In this document: piece by piece, positions 36,510 to 44,951 of the stretch
How the letters are laid out: each line of letters starts with the position of its first letter
Position numbering within the stretch: the first letter of the stretch is position 1
Program-made: the position numbers and the translations under genes
From: Bacteroidales bacterium
GTDB lineage: Bacteria; Bacteroidota; Bacteroidia; Bacteroidales; VadinHA17
Assembly: GCA_017999895.1 (NCBI GenBank)
Contig: JAGNKY010000002.1
Location: 124,001-188,000, forward strand
DNA length: 64,000 nt
Direction of reading: 5' to 3'
Notes under the pieces: generated by a model
What the model was told of the DNA's origin: nothing
Database searches by the model: none
Seen by the model: only the letters and a program-made list of their open reading frames with translations

Positions 36510-36517
36510 CAAAGATA
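36510..36517 (-). promoter_or_regulatory. Predicted -7 element (TATCTTTG) for mltG
   Basis: TAnnTTTG match on the minus strand, 15 bases before the preferred mltG ATG, so the longer open frame starting at 36563 would lie upstream of its own promoter. Confidence 0.4.
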
Positions 36518-36598
36518 ATGACTTTGAAAATAAATTATTCTCTTTATCGATATATTTGTCCACTTATTAATTTAATTATTAATTCTTATAATTTAAAT

Positions 36599-36967
36599 AT
36601 GTCGTTAACAGCAATTCTTATTTTAATTGTTATAGGGCTGATTACCGGAATGCTTTCCGGTATGCTCGGTATTGGCGGAGGTTTAATAGTGATTCCTGCT
36701 CTGGTTATCTTTCTCGGCTTCAGTCAGCATGAGGCACAAGGAACAAGTCTGGCTATGATGCTACCACCGATAGGTATTGTTGCAGCTATAAACTATTACA
36801 AAGCAGGCTATGTCGACATTAAAGTTGCTCTCATTCTGGCTGTTGCCTTTATAATAGGCTCGGTTTTCGGATCCAAACTGGCTATAGTTATTTCAGGAAA
36901 TCTGCTCAAGAAAATTTTCAGCATATTCCTTATAATTATTGCAGTTAGAATGCTTCTCTGGAAATAA
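36599..36967 (+). CDS. TSUP (TauE/SafE) family membrane protein, single-repeat
   Basis: A 122-residue protein from the ATG at 36599, with about four helices and the family signature LSGMLGIGGGLIVIPALVIF and QGTSLAMMLPPIGIVAAINYY. TSUP transporters usually have two such repeats (about 250 residues) that form a full anion/sulfite exporter. This one has only one, so it may dimerise or be a shortened accessory form. Upstream extension to 36518 adds residues without conservation. It is divergent from mltG. A heptamer duplication follows the stop codon at about 36982. Confidence 0.8.
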   Translation: MSLTAILILIVIGLITGMLSGMLGIGGGLIVIPALVIFLGFSQHEAQGTSLAMMLPPIGIVAAINYYKAGYVDIKVALILAVAFIIGSVFGSKLAIVISGNLLKKIFSIFLIIIAVRMLLWK

Positions 36968-36981
36968 GAAATATGAGTTAA

Positions 36982-36995
36982 AATGGATAATGGAT
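36982..36995. repeat. Two-copy heptamer repeat (AATGGAT x2)
   Basis: Two exact 7-base copies just after the TSUP stop codon; too short to interpret alone but the same period as other spacers. Confidence 0.6.
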
Positions 36996-37002
36996 GATGT
37001 AA

Positions 37003-38469
37003 TTAATATAAAGGTCCCAAAATACGTGCAAGCGATTCTTTATATCTTTCTGTTTTTTTGCGTTTTTCCCATTCTTCAAGTTTTATTTCATTACTTCTTG
37101 ATATATCGGAATAAAATACTTTTAGCAGTCGGGCTGCAAAATCCTCATCGTAAATCATGGCTGCAATTTCGAAATTCAGGTCAAAGCTTCTCATATCAAC
37201 ATTAGCAGAGCCAACCGAAGCAAAGACATCATCCACAAGAAGATATTTTGAATGATTAAATCCTTCATTATAAAGATATATTTTTATACCTGCGTCCATA
37301 AGTTCCTCTATATAAGATCTTGTATTCCAATATGCTACCGGCGAATCCGATTTTCCGGGCAGTATCAGTCTGACGTCAACACCTGAAAGCGATGCTGTAA
37401 AGAGTGCATTCAATATTGTCTCATCCGGAGAAAAATATGGTGTACACAGGTATATATATTTTCTTGCTGTTGCGATAGCCGAAAAGTAAACTTGCATTAT
37501 GTTAGACCAGTCGGAATCAGGGCCGCTGAATGCAATCTGGATCCAGCATTTATCTGAGACATTAAACTCATCAGGTAAAAGGTTTGCATCGTTAAGAAGA
37601 ATCTTGCTAACAAAGTACCAGTCGACCATAAACACGTTATTGAGTGATGTCACTGCCTCTCCTGTAATAAAGAGATGAGTATCGCGCCAATTGCCTATTG
37701 AACGCTGACCGTGAAGATATTTATCGGCAATATTAAGTCCTCCAACATAACCCTTTACACCATCAACAACAAGGATTTTCCTGTGATTACGGTAGTTTAT
37801 CTTATTTGTCAGCCAGGGAAAGCTTACGGGCATGAATGGATAAATTTGCACGCCGTTATTTCGCATCCATCTGACTATTTTTTTGCTTAGATTCCAGCTT
37901 CCGACGTCGTCAAAAATAACTCTAACTTTTACTCCCTCTTTTGCCTTTTCAACCAGAGCATCGCAGAATTTCATCCCGAGGATATCCGATTCAAATCTGT
38001 AAACTTCCATATTTATATACCGCTTGGCTCCTGCTATGGATTCAAACATCGAAGGGAAAGTCTCCTTGCCGTCAATCAGAATATTTACCTTATTATATTC
38101 AGTAAGGTATGATTTATTATTATTGAGCATTAATTTGATAATATGCTCTTTCTCTTTAACTTTTTCACTTGCACTTGAAAGTCGCTCATATAGTGTATTT
38201 ACCTGGAAGTCTGCTATATTACTTAGCTGTTCAGCATCAAGAATGCTTTTATGCGAGAATATTTTTTGTTTCCGGTAATTTTGGCCGAATAAAAGGTAAA
38301 AAATTATTCCGACTACAGGAACAAGCAGAACAACCATCACCCATGAAAGAGTTTTATATGGGGCTCTGTTCTGGAAAATAATAATGAAACAAACGAATAC
38401 AACTGTAATAATGTAGAGGCCTGTTAATACATTTTGCAAACTCGGTAATCCTGTTAGAAAAATAGTCAT
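37003..38469 (-). CDS. cls: Cardiolipin synthase
   Basis: A 488-residue membrane enzyme that joins phosphatidylglycerol molecules (or PG and PE) into cardiolipin. Two N-terminal membrane helices (about 9-30 and 35-60) precede two HKD phospholipase-D motifs: NYRNHRKILVVDGVKGYVGG and FNHSKYLLVDDVFASVGSAN. The start ATG lies in a region with no better alternative. It is transcribed alone toward 37003, ending upstream of the TSUP gene. The outer-membrane protein gene lies upstream on the same strand, separated by the hairpin at 38496-38528. Family and length (about 480) are typical. Confidence 0.95.
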   Translation of the reverse strand: MTIFLTGLPSLQNVLTGLYIITVVFVCFIIIFQNRAPYKTLSWVMVVLLVPVVGIIFYLLFGQNYRKQKIFSHKSILDAEQLSNIADFQVNTLYERLSSASEKVKEKEHIIKLMLNNNKSYLTEYNKVNILIDGKETFPSMFESIAGAKRYINMEVYRFESDILGMKFCDALVEKAKEGVKVRVIFDDVGSWNLSKKIVRWMRNNGVQIYPFMPVSFPWLTNKINYRNHRKILVVDGVKGYVGGLNIADKYLHGQRSIGNWRDTHLFITGEAVTSLNNVFMVDWYFVSKILLNDANLLPDEFNVSDKCWIQIAFSGPDSDWSNIMQVYFSAIATARKYIYLCTPYFSPDETILNALFTASLSGVDVRLILPGKSDSPVAYWNTRSYIEELMDAGIKIYLYNEGFNHSKYLLVDDVFASVGSANVDMRSFDLNFEIAAMIYDEDFAARLLKVFYSDISRSNEIKLEEWEKRKKTERYKESLARILGPLY

Positions 38470-38495
38470 TTAGTAAAGCAAAACATTGTAAAAAT

Positions 38496-38528
38496 AAAAA
38501 AACTCTCTCAATAAGAGTGAGTTTTTTT
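38496..38528. terminator. Intrinsic terminator between cls and the outer-membrane barrel gene
   Basis: Stem of 14 positions with one mismatch (arms AAAAAAACTCTCTC and GAGTGAGTTTTTTT, five-base loop AATAA), flanked by A and T runs. It probably ends the upstream barrel gene on the minus strand. Confidence 0.75.
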
Positions 38529-38563
38529 ATTTTATGTGCTTTACTTGAATTTAAATGTCTTAT

Positions 38564-39178
38564 TTAAAAAATAAGGCCCACGCTGAGTATTAACGATGGC
38601 TGGCGATGATCAAGCTTAAAAGTCTGTCCGCCTATATTTACGGCATCTCCAAATTTTCCTGAGAGGCTACCGCCATATCTGACATCAAATGTGAGTTTTT
38701 TAAGAAGGTCGAATCCTAAGCCTGCCTGGAATCCGAAAGTTGCATTTCTATACAATTCATCAAAATTCGAATCTTCAACAAGTGCTTTTGGTGAACCTAT
38801 CAGAATATCGGCTGTTGGTCCTGCATTAATCCTGATCGGTCCAAGTTTAAAGCCAAGAAGAACAGGTATTTCAAGCTTGTTAAAGGTCTGCTTTTTAACT
38901 TCTGTGAGAGAAACAGTTGTTACATTATATTCATAAGTATTAGAAGCAAAAACTGCTTCGGGCTGAATATAAACACCAAAAAGTGAAAGCCTCAGAAAAA
39001 GACCCGCATGAAATCCCCAGGCAGCATTTTTCAAAGCCTCTATAGTTGTGGCGCCGTCGGTAAAATTGTATTCAGGCACATCGGCCGTAGTGGCGCCCGC
39101 TTTCAAACCAAATTTAATCTGTGAAAAAACTGGAACTGAAAAAAGAAAAACAAAAACAATTATCAAAGACCTTTTCAT
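38564..39178 (-). CDS. PorT-type outer-membrane beta-barrel protein
   Basis: A 204-residue exported protein (signal peptide about 1-20, ending PVFSQ). The rest alternates in the pattern of a small outer-membrane barrel of the PorT/OMP_b-brl family: GLKAGATTADVP, GFHAGLFLRLSLFGVYIQPEAVFAS, NKLEIPVLLGFKLGPIRINAGPTADI and the aromatic end LSVGLIF. Such proteins have unknown individual roles. It is transcribed alone, with a strong terminator after it. A tandem repeat of eight-base units lies upstream at 39271-39302. Confidence 0.85.
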   Translation of the reverse strand: MKRSLIIVFVFLFSVPVFSQIKFGLKAGATTADVPEYNFTDGATTIEALKNAAWGFHAGLFLRLSLFGVYIQPEAVFASNTYEYNVTTVSLTEVKKQTFNKLEIPVLLGFKLGPIRINAGPTADILIGSPKALVEDSNFDELYRNATFGFQAGLGFDLLKKLTFDVRYGGSLSGKFGDAVNIGGQTFKLDHRQPSLILSVGLIF

Positions 39179-39270
39179 AGTTATACTTTTAAGTTCGACT
39201 TGAAAAATTTATTACATATATAACGTGAAATATTATTAAAAGGTTGCTTAAATGAATAATTTTATTATGG

Positions 39271-39302
39271 ATGATTGAATGATTGAATGATTGAATGATT
39301 GG
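39271..39302. repeat. Octamer tandem repeat (ATGATTGA x4)
   Basis: Four adjacent 8-base units (last ends TTGG) in the spacer between the barrel gene and the DUF4251 lipoprotein gene. Confidence 0.9.
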
Positions 39303-39420
39303 ATTTGCTTTCTGAAGTATTGATAGTTAATAAGGGCTCGGAAGGTAATTTTTAATGTAAATAAGCTTTTTATTTCGTTTAACGGCATAAATTTTGAGGA
39401 TTATTAATAAAATAAAAAGT

Positions 39421-39972
39421 ATGAGGAATATTTTTTTTATAATTATACTGAGTGCTATACTCTTCCCTGCCTGTTCCGGATCAAAAAGTGCTTCATCTGC
39501 AGGTTCGAGCTCCACAGGTGAGAAAAAGGCCGCCGAAAAATTGGTTGTTCGCAAAGCTATAGAAGAGAGAAAATATGTTATTATGGTTGATAGGATTATA
39601 CCGTCAAGAGGCAGACCTGTTGAACTGGTGCCTAGAAATAATTTCATAATAATAGATGGTGAACTGGCATCAGTTAGTCTGGCATATCTGGGCCGCTCTT
39701 TTGGAATAAGGCAGATTACAGGCATAAACTTTAATGGCCATACCGGCAGATACGAAATGAAAACAGACGATAAAAAAGATATTTACAGGATAAATGTGGA
39801 GGTAGTAAAGGATAATGATAAATTCAACATTTATATGTCACTAAGTGCTAATGGATATTGCTCAGTAACAATTTCTAATCCATACATTGAAACAGTCAAT
39901 TACCATGGCACAATTATTCCTCTTGAAGATTACAGACCACCTGCTGTTCCGGCAATAAAATCCGCAATTTAA
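39421..39972 (+). CDS. DUF4251 family lipoprotein
   Basis: A 183-residue lipoprotein from the ATG at 39421: a hydrophobic leader and lipobox LFPAC place it as a lipid-anchored protein, followed by a Ser-rich linker. The conserved body (VVRKAIEERKYVIMVDRIIPSRGRP, then INFNGHTGRYE and NPYIETVNYHGTI) matches DUF4251, a Bacteroidota family of unknown function. The open frame reaches 39394 but those nine residues precede the leader. It is transcribed alone, convergent with the zinc-ribbon protein gene. Confidence 0.88.
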   Translation: MRNIFFIIILSAILFPACSGSKSASSAGSSSTGEKKAAEKLVVRKAIEERKYVIMVDRIIPSRGRPVELVPRNNFIIIDGELASVSLAYLGRSFGIRQITGINFNGHTGRYEMKTDDKKDIYRINVEVVKDNDKFNIYMSLSANGYCSVTISNPYIETVNYHGTIIPLEDYRPPAVPAIKSAI

Positions 39973-39994
39973 TTCGGCTTTATAATTTCAGAAC

Positions 39995-40360
39995 TTACAG
40001 ATATTCAAGATACTGAAGATTCTGTTTCAATTCTATGTAATCTTCATCTTTTTCACAGTAACCATATTCAAAACAGTAATTATACTTCGCTCCATCTTTT
40101 GTTTCGATAACATGAGTGAAGAAATTAAAATTATAGCCGAGGGCAAACAGGGCATCTTTATGAAGAACCGTTTTTCCTTCATTATAAAGATCGCACAGAA
40201 TACGTCTATTTTTCCTGAGCAATCCGTGAACATTCCGCACATAATTATTACTATCGCGGTTTAGCTTGTTATTGTAATTATTCCGACACTGATCGGAACA
40301 AAACTTTTTATCTGAACGTCCACGGATAATTTCGCCGCAATCGAGACATTTACGTTCCAC
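39995..40360 (-). CDS. Small zinc-ribbon protein
   Basis: A 121-residue cytoplasmic protein starting at GTG. The N-terminus holds CLDCGE and FCSDQCRNN (four zinc-type Cys, ordered C-x2-C...C-x3-C), followed by a conserved region of unknown role (HGLLRKNRRILCDLYNEGKT, then ALFALGYNFNFFTHV). The pattern is recurrent in Bacteroidota small proteins; it may bind nucleic acid. It is divergent from ssb, 145-170 bases apart. Confidence 0.75.
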   Translation of the reverse strand: MERKCLDCGEIIRGRSDKKFCSDQCRNNYNNKLNRDSNNYVRNVHGLLRKNRRILCDLYNEGKTVLHKDALFALGYNFNFFTHVIETKDGAKYNYCFEYGYCEKDEDYIELKQNLQYLEYL

Positions 40361-40477
40361 AGTTGTAAAGTTTTGTTAAAGATATAAAAAAACATTTTCA
40401 AACGGATAGAAACGATTATAAATAAGTTATAAACGTCTATAAATATTTAAAAACCGGCATCCCTGATTACCTCATTT

Positions 40478-40485
40478 TAAATTTG
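40478..40485 (+). promoter_or_regulatory. Predicted -7 element (TAAATTTG) for ssb
   Basis: TAnnTTTG match, 43 bases before the ssb ATG. Confidence 0.35.
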
Positions 40486-40528
40486 ACATGAATAAAATTC
40501 ATTAATGTATTACTTAAAAATTACAATT

Positions 40529-40879
40529 ATGAACAAGTTAAAAAACAGAGTGCAATTAATCGGAAATCTGGGTCATGATCCAGAAACCAAGACACTTGAA
40601 AGTGGGAAAAGAGTGGCACATTTTACTTTAGCCACAAGCGACACGTTCAAAAACGGCGATGGCCAGAAAGTAACGGAAACAACCTGGCATAATATTGTCG
40701 CATGGAACGGCCTTGCAGATTTTGCAGGAAAATACCTTAAAAAAGGCAGTCAGGTTTGTCTCGAAGGCAGATTGTCGTACAGAAGCTACGAAGATAAAAC
40801 AGGTGTAACCAAGTATATAACCGAAATAATTGCCGACGAACTTTTAAGCCTGAGCAAGGCAAAATCGTCCGACGCCTGA
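40529..40879 (+). CDS. ssb: Single-stranded DNA-binding protein (SSB)
   Basis: A 116-residue OB-fold SSB from the ATG at 40529 (the frame extends eight codons upstream but these are not conserved). The first 105 residues match SSB: NRVQLIGNLGHDPE, the WHNIVAWNGLADFAGKYLKKGSQV core, and EGRLSYRSYED. The protein ends soon after the OB fold and lacks the acidic tip (DDDIPF-type) that recruits partner proteins. Such short forms occur in Bacteroidota alongside a longer SSB, so this may be a second copy. It ends in a strong terminator. Confidence 0.93.
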   Translation: MNKLKNRVQLIGNLGHDPETKTLESGKRVAHFTLATSDTFKNGDGQKVTETTWHNIVAWNGLADFAGKYLKKGSQVCLEGRLSYRSYEDKTGVTKYITEIIADELLSLSKAKSSDA

Positions 40880-40934
40880 TTATGATGTGACTCAGGCCTG
40901 ATTTTTAAAGGTTTTGACGCTGCATTCCCGTTGC

Positions 40935-40970
40935 AAAAGAGGGTTGGAAAATGAATTTCAACCCTCTTTT
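40935..40970 (+). terminator. Intrinsic terminator after ssb
   Basis: A 12-bp perfect stem (arms AAAAGAGGGTTG and CAACCCTCTTTT) ending in T-rich sequence. Confidence 0.85.
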
Positions 40971-41032
40971 TATTAGTTTTCCATTTTCCGCTGACTACTC
41001 CAAACATAATAGATTCAATTATTTTTTATTGG

Positions 41033-41072
41033 CACGCGGATTACGCGGATTTTTATGGATTTCCACGGATCA
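41033..41072. repeat. Degenerate 10-bp tandem repeat (CGCGGATTT-like x4)
   Basis: Four adjacent 10-base units, CACGCGGATT, ACGCGGATTT, TTATGGATTT and CCACGGATCA. Similar intergenic motifs occur widely in environmental Bacteroidota genomes. Confidence 0.75.
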
Positions 41073-41181
41073 GTGTTAATCTGTAGCAGCCGGGTCGTAA
41101 GCATTCTATTTACGAATCATTCAGAAATTGTATGAAAGAAGAGGAAGTCCGGAACAAAGCAAAACAAGGAATCCTTTTAAA

Positions 41182-41210
41182 TTGGATTTTCAAATAAAAA
41201 AATAACTTTG
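41182..41210 (+). promoter_or_regulatory. Predicted full promoter (-33 TTG, -7 TAACTTTG) for the porin gene
   Basis: TTG at 41182-41184, 18 bases of spacing, then TAACTTTG at 41203-41210, matching the Bacteroidota consensus in both parts. It predicts a leader of about 30 bases before the ATG at 41246. Confidence 0.55.
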
Positions 41211-41245
41211 GAACATAAAAAAACAAAATCATTTAGCTTATTACA

Positions 41246-42235
41246 ATGTCAATAAATAAAAGATTAATCACATTAATACTGGCTCTTTTAACAACATCAC
41301 CCTTGCTTTTGTCTCAATCAGACAAAAGCAAGTTCATACCGATAGCTGAAATTTTTACAGATTTTCATTTTGCACCTGGAAACAGTGATATATCTAAAGG
41401 ATTTAATTTGAAAAGAGCATGGTTCGGAAGTGATTTATATTTCGATAATAAATTCCATGCAACGTTTATTTTGAATATGGCGAAACTAATCGATACAATG
41501 CCATATTATGGTGAAAGATCACCAATAAGAGAAGCATCAATCGGATATAATTCTGAAAAACTGAAAATTGCTTTTGGGATCACTGGTACAAGAGTAATGA
41601 TGTTTCAACAGAAATTCTGCGATAAGCGATACGTGGCAAGTACATTTCAATCGCTTAACGGTTACGGTGGTCTTTTTGACCTTGGGCTTGCTGTCGATTA
41701 TAAATTCAATGATATTATTGAAGCTGACTTTACACTTATGAACGGTGATGGTGTATCGAATAAAACAGACGGGAGTCTGAAAGTATCAGCAGGAATAAAT
41801 ATTTACCCACTGAAGCAGTTAGTTTTAAGAATTTACGGCGATACACGCAAAAAGAATGGATTATGGCAATCGACATTTATTGGTTTTGCAGGATTTTCAT
41901 ATAGTGTTATTAAAATTGGAGGTGAAATAAATTACAAGTCAAACCTTGATCTTAAAGAAGGACATAACGCCTGGGGCGTTTCATTGACCGGATCAATAAA
42001 TCTGGCCGAAAAATTTCAGCTTTTTACAAGATATGATTATTCCACTTCGGTTATTGTTCCGGGAGATTTTGCTGAATGGAATTACAAAAAAGATGGATCC
42101 CTAATTATAGGAGGGCTACAATATACATTTAATAAATCTGTCAGAATAGCAGTTGATTATCAAGCAACTATTCCTGCTGACAATAATCGGGAGATTAGCG
42201 ATATGATTTTTTTACATGCACATTTCAAACTTTGA
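41246..42235 (+). CDS. Outer-membrane porin, phosphate-selective (OprP/O-like), short form
   Basis: A 329-residue exported protein. Signal peptide at 1-23 (LLLSQS). The beta-strand-rich remainder resembles the phosphate-selective porin family: KGFNLKRAWFGSDLYFDNKF near the start, REASIGYNSEKLKIAFGIT, GDGVSNKTDGS, and LFTRYDYSTSVI with a C-terminal aromatic tail (HAHFKL). It is shorter than OprP. The gene has the best promoter in the window and ends in AT-rich DNA. Ligand selectivity cannot be read. Confidence 0.8.
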   Translation: MSINKRLITLILALLTTSPLLLSQSDKSKFIPIAEIFTDFHFAPGNSDISKGFNLKRAWFGSDLYFDNKFHATFILNMAKLIDTMPYYGERSPIREASIGYNSEKLKIAFGITGTRVMMFQQKFCDKRYVASTFQSLNGYGGLFDLGLAVDYKFNDIIEADFTLMNGDGVSNKTDGSLKVSAGINIYPLKQLVLRIYGDTRKKNGLWQSTFIGFAGFSYSVIKIGGEINYKSNLDLKEGHNAWGVSLTGSINLAEKFQLFTRYDYSTSVIVPGDFAEWNYKKDGSLIIGGLQYTFNKSVRIAVDYQATIPADNNREISDMIFLHAHFKL

Positions 42236-42542
42236 AAAGATTATTTTACAGGCATGATTACTCCACTTTAGCTATGCTTACTTGCTTTTCGTAAATTATA
42301 TCAACCATGCTAAATAAATTTCCCGTTAATATCATTTTATCAATAGCAATTATCAATTTTTTTATGTTGTCAAATTATCATTCCCATATTTATTTTATAA
42401 TCCTTATTGGGAAAAGACCCTGCAGATATAAATCAGAACCTTGAAAATAATTAAATTTAAAGTAAAATTTTCATGAATAAAATCATTATTGCTTACTTTA
42501 CAAATTTGTTATAAGAATTTACGTTTATAAGAAAAATAAATT
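42236..42542. other. AT-rich spacer with no supported gene
   Basis: 307 bases between the porin and a plus-strand carboxypeptidase-like-domain protein gene. A 45-codon frame (42307-42444) with a hydrophobic stretch exists but has no supporting signal, so it is not called. Confidence 0.5.
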
Positions 42543-43223
42543 TTGAAGAAATTTTTATTTATCGGATTCATCACATTTATTGCTGTTTTGTCTGTGTCAG
42601 GGCAAATTCCAGGATCGAAGAAACTGATACAGGCAACGGGTTTTATTACTGACGATGAAAAAAAACCTGTTTATAACGCTGCAATTGTATCAAAAAAACT
42701 CAATAGAGGAACTATAAGTGAATCTTCAGGGATTTACTCTATTATATCAATTCCTGGTGATACTATTACAGTAAGTGCACTCGGATATAAAAAATATCTT
42801 TTCACTATCCCTGTTGATTTTGAAGGGCAAATCTTCAAAAAAGATATAAGTCTTATTTCCGATACTATTTCCATTGAAGGGATTACCATTCTTCCCTGGA
42901 GGAATTATGAAGAATTTAAGAGAGAATTTCTTTCAACCGTTCCGGCTTTAAAGCCTGAGCTTCGTTATATGTATCAGAATCTAGCATACATTCAAAGAAC
43001 TATTGAAAACAGCGAAGGCAAAAGTACGCCTGAAGCAGGCTATCGAATGGCCATGCAGCAAACAGCAGACGGCATTGTTACGCGAAACCAGAATCCGGCA
43101 AACAATTTGTTAAATCCTTTTGCATGGGCTAAGTTTTTCAGCGGAGTTAAAAACGGACTTTTGAAAAATGAAAAATCCGAACAAAAAAGCAAAAACAAAA
43201 CAAAAGTTTCAAGTAATGATTAG
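42543..43223 (+). CDS. Exported carboxypeptidase-like regulatory-domain protein
   Basis: A 226-residue exported protein starting at TTG (signal peptide about 1-20, ending SVSGQ). A CarboxypepD_reg-like domain (about 28-110) has the expected pattern: ATGFITDDEKKPVYNAAIVSK, GTISESSGIYSIIS, TVSALGYKKY. The remaining 110 residues (with the LPWRNYEEFKREFLS motif) are rich in charged residues. Such domains usually precede TonB-dependent receptors, but this one stands alone, so it may act with the TonB-like protein 218 bases downstream. Confidence 0.8.
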   Translation: MKKFLFIGFITFIAVLSVSGQIPGSKKLIQATGFITDDEKKPVYNAAIVSKKLNRGTISESSGIYSIISIPGDTITVSALGYKKYLFTIPVDFEGQIFKKDISLISDTISIEGITILPWRNYEEFKREFLSTVPALKPELRYMYQNLAYIQRTIENSEGKSTPEAGYRMAMQQTADGIVTRNQNPANNLLNPFAWAKFFSGVKNGLLKNEKSEQKSKNKTKVSSND

Positions 43224-43427
43224 ATATCTGCTGTTTTAAAGTCGTTATTTCCTGTTTCGACCGAACCGAATATTTTTTGTAAAGTTTACTAATAGTAAAA
43301 ACGATAATTCTTCCGATTGTAATTCGGGTGTTATTAACATATATTTGAATTATTTACCGTTATTTAAAAATAAATATAATAACCAGGTAAAAGAACAAAT
43401 CTTCTTCAGTAAAACAGCAATTATTAG

Positions 43428-43435
43428 TAATTTTG
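43428..43435 (+). promoter_or_regulatory. Predicted -7 element (TAATTTTG) just before the TonB-like gene
   Basis: TAnnTTTG match ending 6 bases before the ATG at 43442, which would give a leader of only 1-2 bases. Confidence 0.35.
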
Positions 43436-43441
43436 CATTTT

Positions 43442-44206
43442 ATGATACGGAGCAAGGAGAAACTCATCGGCTTACTTGGTGCAATAATAATTCACCTTAT
43501 TGCGGGCATAATATTGATGATTGTTAAAATCAATTCGTTCGATATAAATAATTATATTCAGGATTACAAAATTGTCATTGAGTTTAATGAAATATCGGAT
43601 ATAACTGATTCAAACATAGAAACAGGAACTAATGTCGGTTCAGAAAATTTTTATTCCGGAGATCAGGAAATCTTTAATATTGCCCGTAATCTTGCTGAAA
43701 AGTCTGATGTAAAAATCGATCCGAATGATTATCTCGAAAAAGTGAAAGAAGAGATGATAAAAAGCGGGCTCCTTGGTCCTGATAATTTTATTGATGAACA
43801 GAAAAGGCTTATGGCTGAAAAACAAAATGAAGGAATTGAAGTTCAGCAAAAAGATAAGGCGAAATCTGAAGAGATCATTAAGGAATCAAATGAAATGGCC
43901 GCAAAGTATAGCGGTCCAACAAGAATATATTATTATTTGCCTGAAAGAGTTCAAATTTATCTTCCTATTCCGGTGTATAAATGTGAAACTGGGGGAAAAG
44001 TAACCGTTTCTATTGAGGTTGATCCAAAAGGATTCGTCGCCAAAGCATTTGTGGTTGAGGGTGAAAGCACCACTTTGGATCCATGTCTTACGGAAGCAGC
44101 TATTTCATCTGCTCTCATATCAAGATTCACACCCGATGCCTCGGCTACAAAAAATATTTTTGGTACAATTACTTATCATTTCGTGCCACAATGGGAGAAA
44201 AATTAA
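43442..44206 (+). CDS. TonB-like energy-transducer protein
   Basis: A 254-residue single-pass inner-membrane protein from the ATG at 43442 (the TTG three codons earlier is not preferred). The N-terminal helix (LLGAIIIHLIAGIILMIV) is followed by a charged periplasmic linker of about 130 residues without the usual Pro-rich stretch. The C-terminal TonB domain follows (ETGGKVTVSIEVDPKGFVAKAFVVEGE, then AAISSALISRFTPDA and GTITYHFVPQ). It could energise an outer-membrane receptor, perhaps for the nearby porin or regulatory-domain protein. It is convergent with the SRAP gene and their stop codons share the bases TTAA. Confidence 0.85.
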   Translation: MIRSKEKLIGLLGAIIIHLIAGIILMIVKINSFDINNYIQDYKIVIEFNEISDITDSNIETGTNVGSENFYSGDQEIFNIARNLAEKSDVKIDPNDYLEKVKEEMIKSGLLGPDNFIDEQKRLMAEKQNEGIEVQQKDKAKSEEIIKESNEMAAKYSGPTRIYYYLPERVQIYLPIPVYKCETGGKVTVSIEVDPKGFVAKAFVVEGESTTLDPCLTEAAISSALISRFTPDASATKNIFGTITYHFVPQWEKN

Positions 44207-44943
44207 GGCGCATTTTTTCGGAAAAAAGCCTCTGGCAAATCATATTTTAAAGGCTTTATAATATCAGGGCTATTTTTGTCCGCATCTTTTCTGTTTATAA
44301 TATTGCTTATTGTATAAGCATTAAGAATATTTTCCGGATAAGGAGCTAAAAGAGCAAATAATTTTTCTGTCTGTGTTCCTTTATTGAGCCATTCATCTTC
44401 ATTTTCTTTTTCGATAATTGCCGGCATTCGCTTTTTCGAATTATGTATTCTGGCCATCATTTCATTTGCACTTGTGGTGATTATAGAAAATGTTCTGACA
44501 ATCTCACCGGAAGAACTTTGCACCCATTCTGACCATAAACCTGCTACCGACATAATATCACCGTCGGCTCTGAATATATACCATGGTATTTTTCTTTCAC
44601 CAATATGTTGCCACTCATAAAATCCCCTAACAGGTATAATACATCTTCTGGAAAAAAATGAATTCGAAAATGAAGGTTTTAAATGAATGGTCTCAGCCCT
44701 CGCATTAAATGTCTTGAACCTGATTTTATTAGCATCTTCATTAGTCTTTACCCATGAAGGTATTAGACCCCACTTCATAATTTCTATTTTATCTCTTCTT
44801 TCCGTTCCAACAACTGGCAAATCAGGAAGTGAATAAGCATGATAATAATAACTCGGCTTATATCTGTCAGGATCAATCAGTTTGGCATTATAGCGACTCT
44901 CAATTTCTTCTTTTACCAGATTGACATTTATGGAAAAACACAT
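44203..44943 (-). CDS. SOS-response-associated peptidase family protein (SRAP/HMCES, YedK-like)
   Basis: A 246-residue protein that forms a covalent crosslink to abasic sites in single-stranded DNA. Cys2 becomes N-terminal after Met removal (MCFSINVN). Active-site landmarks are the Asn in NARAETI, Glu in IIPVRGFYEWQ, and His in IHNSKKRMPAIIE. The length is typical. The first bases of the gene are next to the heptamer array at 44952, in what should be its promoter region. The stop codon overlaps that of the TonB-like gene. Confidence 0.93.
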   Translation of the reverse strand: MCFSINVNLVKEEIESRYNAKLIDPDRYKPSYYYHAYSLPDLPVVGTERRDKIEIMKWGLIPSWVKTNEDANKIRFKTFNARAETIHLKPSFSNSFFSRRCIIPVRGFYEWQHIGERKIPWYIFRADGDIMSVAGLWSEWVQSSSGEIVRTFSIITTSANEMMARIHNSKKRMPAIIEKENEDEWLNKGTQTEKLFALLAPYPENILNAYTISNIINRKDADKNSPDIIKPLKYDLPEAFFRKNAP

Positions 44944-44951
44944 AGGATGGG

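Noticed and set aside
36495..36563. Upstream extension of mltG
   Set aside because: It would put the start upstream of the likely promoter and overlap the divergent gene; the extra residues precede the membrane helix without conservation.
42307..42444. A 45-codon frame with a hydrophobic stretch in an AT-rich spacer
   Set aside because: No promoter, ribosome site or conservation signal supports it.
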